Positions 61,805 through 64,000 of a stretch of 64,000 nt of DNA are shown here, in pieces. The position numbers and the translations under genes are program-made. The stretch is from the NCBI GenBank assembly GCA_963971225.1, contig OZ020267.1:110130163-110194162 (forward strand), given 5' to 3'. The stretch's first letter is position 1, and every line of letters begins with the position of its first letter. A model generated the notes under the pieces. The model had not been told where the DNA came from. It searched no databases and was given only the letters and a program-made list of their open reading frames with translations. Source of the stretch: Melieria omissa (taxonomy: Eukaryota > Arthropoda > Insecta > Diptera > Ulidiidae).

Positions 61805-62289
61805 CTAGAGATTGTCCGGATAGCTGCGGAAATTGTAGGTTCTGGCGCGCTGAAATTGCATGGAGTCGGCAATGTTAGCGCCGCCGCCGCCGCCACCGCC
61901 GCCACTACTGCTGTACGGATTTAGCATAGGCGCAGTAGACTGCGAGTTCATGGTGCCCAGACCGTCGTCCACGTAGTTGCTGTGCTCGGCGCCGCCGCCG
62001 CTCAGGCCGCTGCTGCTGCCTTTGCTGTTGCAGCTGCTGCTGCCACCGCCGCTGCTGCTGCCCACCGTGCCGCAGCTGCTGCCGCTGCCCTTGATGGGCT
62101 TAAATATTGCCGTGGTGGCATAGTACTTCTCCATGGGTGGCGGCGGCACCGAGGGCGGCCTTGGAAAGATGGCGCTCAGCGGCGGCGGCGGTGTGCGGCG
62201 CACATTCACATAGCCGCCACCAGCGGCCATTTTTGCGGTGGGCATGTAGTCCTGCATGTGGGGCACGGCGTAACCGCCTTCGGGCACGT
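61805..62289 (-). CDS. Last annotated coding exon of an unidentified receptor-tail-like protein
   Basis: Together with the exon at 62800-62938 it encodes 207 residues of a C-terminus ending YNFRSYPDNL then UAG. The acceptor TTGCGCACAG|ACGTG restores the split Asp codon (G|AC), so the junction is in frame. Counting from the first residue of the upstream exon: YTDV (45-48), YAVP (53-56, YxxP type), DYMP, YVNV (73-76, fits the pYxNx Grb2/Drk SH2 consensus), RTPPPPLSAIFPRPPSVPPPP (PxxP SH3 sites and FPRPP, an Ena/VASP EVH1-type motif), then KYYATTAIFKPIKG. The rest is Ser/Gly-rich with a run of eight Gly. No membrane segment or fold is visible here. The motif set suits a cytoplasmic tail of an axon-guidance or adhesion receptor, or a scaffold. 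The YATT.I word recalls Robo CC1 but the motif order does not fit Robo. I do not recognise the gene. Confidence 0.85.
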
Positions 62290-62799
62290 CTGTGCGCAAG
62301 AAATATGAGCAGAAAAAATGCATGTTTACAGGTGAGAAAAGTGTGGTTAAGCTGAACAAATGCAGAGGGTTTGTCGTGGGGAAAGCTGTCCGTGCGGGTG
62401 TGGGCTGGTAAAAGAGGTCATACTATGTGTTGGCCATAAAACCGATGCAGTGTTGCCACTTCCCCCTTGCTACTTATTTTCATGCGCCCATTAAGCTGCA
62501 AACACTTTTCGCTCCCCTCCACCCATTTGGCTTCCGGTGTTGTGCCTTGTTGTTGTGTGGCTTCTTTCTTCTAGTGGTGCAAAAAAAATTATTTTTCTTG
62601 CCCATTTACATCACTTTTACGTCTCCCTTTATCCCTTGACGGCGCTAATTTTGCGCTGCTTTACTGCAAGTCATCTGCCATCTTTTTCCACACCGCACCA
62701 CACTGGCGGCTTTCGTTCGGTTCGTTTTGTTGCAACTTCTGTTCGGTTTGTTGTTGTATTCATTATGGTTGTTGTTGTATTATAAATTACACCACATAC
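62290..62799 (-). other. 510-nt intron between the two supported exons
   Basis: On the minus strand it starts GTATGTGG (62799) and ends TTTCTTGCGCACAG (62290). Both ends match the metazoan GT-AG consensus, and the phase (1 nt of the codon in the upstream exon) is consistent. The interior contains GTT/TTG-rich sequence and frames that are not conserved-looking. No nested gene is seen. Confidence 0.85.
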
Positions 62800-62938
62800 C
62801 TGTATAGTCCGGCGTCATATTACACTGTAAATCATTTACGGCCGCATAGCCATTCACGCCACTTGTGTACATATTCACATTGAACGGCTCGTGGTAGAGG
62901 CTGTTCTTGCCAATGGAGTCATTGTCGTCAACGCTGGC
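62800..62938 (-). CDS. Penultimate supported exon of the same gene
   Basis: 139 nt, bounded by acceptor TATGCTTTTAG|GCCAGC and donor TATACAG|GTATGTGG, encoding 46 full codons plus the first base of an Asp codon. The sequence is ASVDDNDSIGKNSLYHEPFN, then VNMYTSGVNGYAAVNDLQCN and MTPDYT. Codon composition and GC content are clearly higher than in the flanks. It begins in phase 0, so the exon before it, beyond the right window edge or unrecognised, must end on a complete codon. Four tyrosines in short acidic or small-residue contexts (LYHEP, MYTS, GYAAV, DYTDV) suggest tyrosine-phosphorylation sites; this is inference from motif form only. Confidence 0.85.
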
Positions 62939-64000
62939 CTAAAAGCATAAAACGAAAAAAATCGATATTTATTCATAAGTCTATAGTAGAAGTGTTATTA
63001 TTACTACTGGGGATGGTGCACTGCGACCTTACGTCTCCAAGTTTACTAAAATTTGCTAGTAATGTTACAAATATTTTAATAATTCTTTGAAGTATTTTCA
63101 TGGATTAGCTTGACCTTGAAAGTCACAAGGACACAACCAAAAAGCTTATCTAAGCTTAGCTAAGGAAAGCTTCTTACCTATCTGATAGTTTCAGATTGCA
63201 TTTAAAGCTTCAGTTCGCACCCTTTTGAAATGTGTAAATAATTTACTTTCGCCTCTTTGTAGCTTCAGCCGAAGTAATTGAAGAATGTACAAATCTTGTG
63301 GCATATGTTTAGAAGCCCATAAAGTCATTCCAAATTACTCCTATTCTTAGGAAGAGGTATTGCTTTGAGCAGTGGCGGACACAAGATTTAATGTTGAGGG
63401 CTTTGCGTACTTTGCTTTGCCAACTTTTGAGCTTAATTCCAATCAAAACCATATTTTTCACCAGACATTTTTTTATTTGTGGAGCCTAGACCCCTCTGTG
63501 CGCCACTGGATTTAAGCCTTTGATGTCCATTTGACCAAACTTGAAATATCCTTCACTTCCTGGGTGACTCCTGTTACTACTTACTTCACATCTTTTATTA
63601 ATTTAAAATTGTCAAGAAAGTCGAGTTTTTACTGAGTTTAGCCGAATACTGGTTGAACCGTTTCAAGGAGCTCTATAGTACATTTTTTATGAAATTTATT
63701 TTAAACAACAGAACTCAAACCAAGTGTCAACAACCAAAATGAAATGAAACAACCAAAATGTCAACAATCTCAGCTCAAACACTTCAGGTTCCGTTTTGCT
63801 GATAGCCACACTTAAAGATCAGAATCTTTAACATTCGGAGCCAAGTCTTAAGAAGACCAGAAACTTCTTCATCTGCAACTATTTTTACAAAAGTTCAAGC
63901 CTCACAAAATTTCTGACCGTCAGGTATTTTGAGATTCAAATATTATAAATAAATTACTTCATACTTCAACAATGCCTTTTGTGATTCAATTTAGTTCCTT
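62939..64000 (-). other. Intron of the same gene, running to the window edge
   Basis: No further exon of the minus-strand gene can be supported here, so the coding region upstream of 62938 continues outside the window. The sequence is ordinary AT-rich intron with one small hAT-like MITE (63370-63508). Words like AAGCTTATCTAAGCTTAGCTAAGG near 63,140-63,170 are local. Confidence 0.6.
63370..63508. mobile_element. Possible 139-bp hAT-like MITE
   Basis: The ends are CAGTGGCG (63370-63377) and CGCCACTG (63501-63508), an 8-bp perfect inverted pair starting CAGTG, typical for hAT elements. The flanking octamers GCTTTGAG and GATTTAAG match at 6 of 8 positions, which would fit a decayed 8-bp target duplication. 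The element is short, so chance cannot be excluded. Confidence 0.45.

Noticed and set aside
61982..62355. Plus-strand frames opposite the coding exon 61805-62289
   Set aside because: Antisense shadows of a GC-rich exon proven by in-frame splicing on the minus strand.
62800..62938. Naming the host gene (Robo, Sema-1a, Turtle, Sidestep or nephrin-like considered)
   Set aside because: Motif order does not fit Robo, and I cannot match the tail to any of the others from sequence alone; a homology search is needed.

Overview
The window looks like a piece of a higher-dipteran genome, most plausibly a tephritid-type fruit fly; that placement is inference. The support is AT-rich non-coding DNA full of CA/TG and GTT microsatellites, a neuronal-type protein rich in Q, G and A homopolymers, consensus GT-AG splice sites, and a repeat load of Tc1/mariner, piggyBac-like, RTE and LOA/R1-type elements. 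There is no bacterial gene organisation, no CRISPR array and no recognisable tRNA or rRNA.

Only one host gene can be supported, and it lies at the right end on the minus strand. Two exons (62938-62800 and 62289-61805) splice in frame and give 207 residues of a C-terminal region. It is rich in tyrosine motifs (YTDV, YAVP, YVNV), proline runs and an FPRPP Ena/VASP-type motif, and resembles the cytoplasmic tail of a signalling or adhesion receptor. I cannot name the gene. Its UAG stop is followed in the same frame by 260 open codons, ending 20 nt before a strong splice donor at 61001. A small GC-rich open segment on the same strand (57018-56878) could be a further 3' exon. Stop-codon readthrough or alternative 3' processing is the main biological hypothesis here.

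Everything left of about 56.8 kb is intron or intergenic DNA and is mostly repeats. Intact or datable mobile elements are: a complete Tc1-like DD34E transposon with an unbroken transposase (8029-9680); a near-complete RTE-type LINE with a perfect 12-bp target duplication and one frameshift (25233-28465); three decayed mariners of three different lineages (5290-6138, 35489-35790, 47225-48490); two LOA/R1-type LINE fragments (about 43.8-44.1 kb and 51.4-52.3 kb); and a set of small non-autonomous elements with TTAA, TAA or 8-bp target sites, including two 488-bp copies of one family in opposite orientation.

Between them lie at least ten local tandem-repeat blocks (unit about 65-270 bp), each with its own unrelated unit, most strongly decayed. 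Many are interrupted or flanked by one of the mobile elements. Other low-complexity landmarks are a 0.9-kb (AAATC)n/(AAAAT)n tract, a 2.3-kb cryptically repetitive pyrimidine-rich stretch, and an AT desert at 52.4-56.8 kb.
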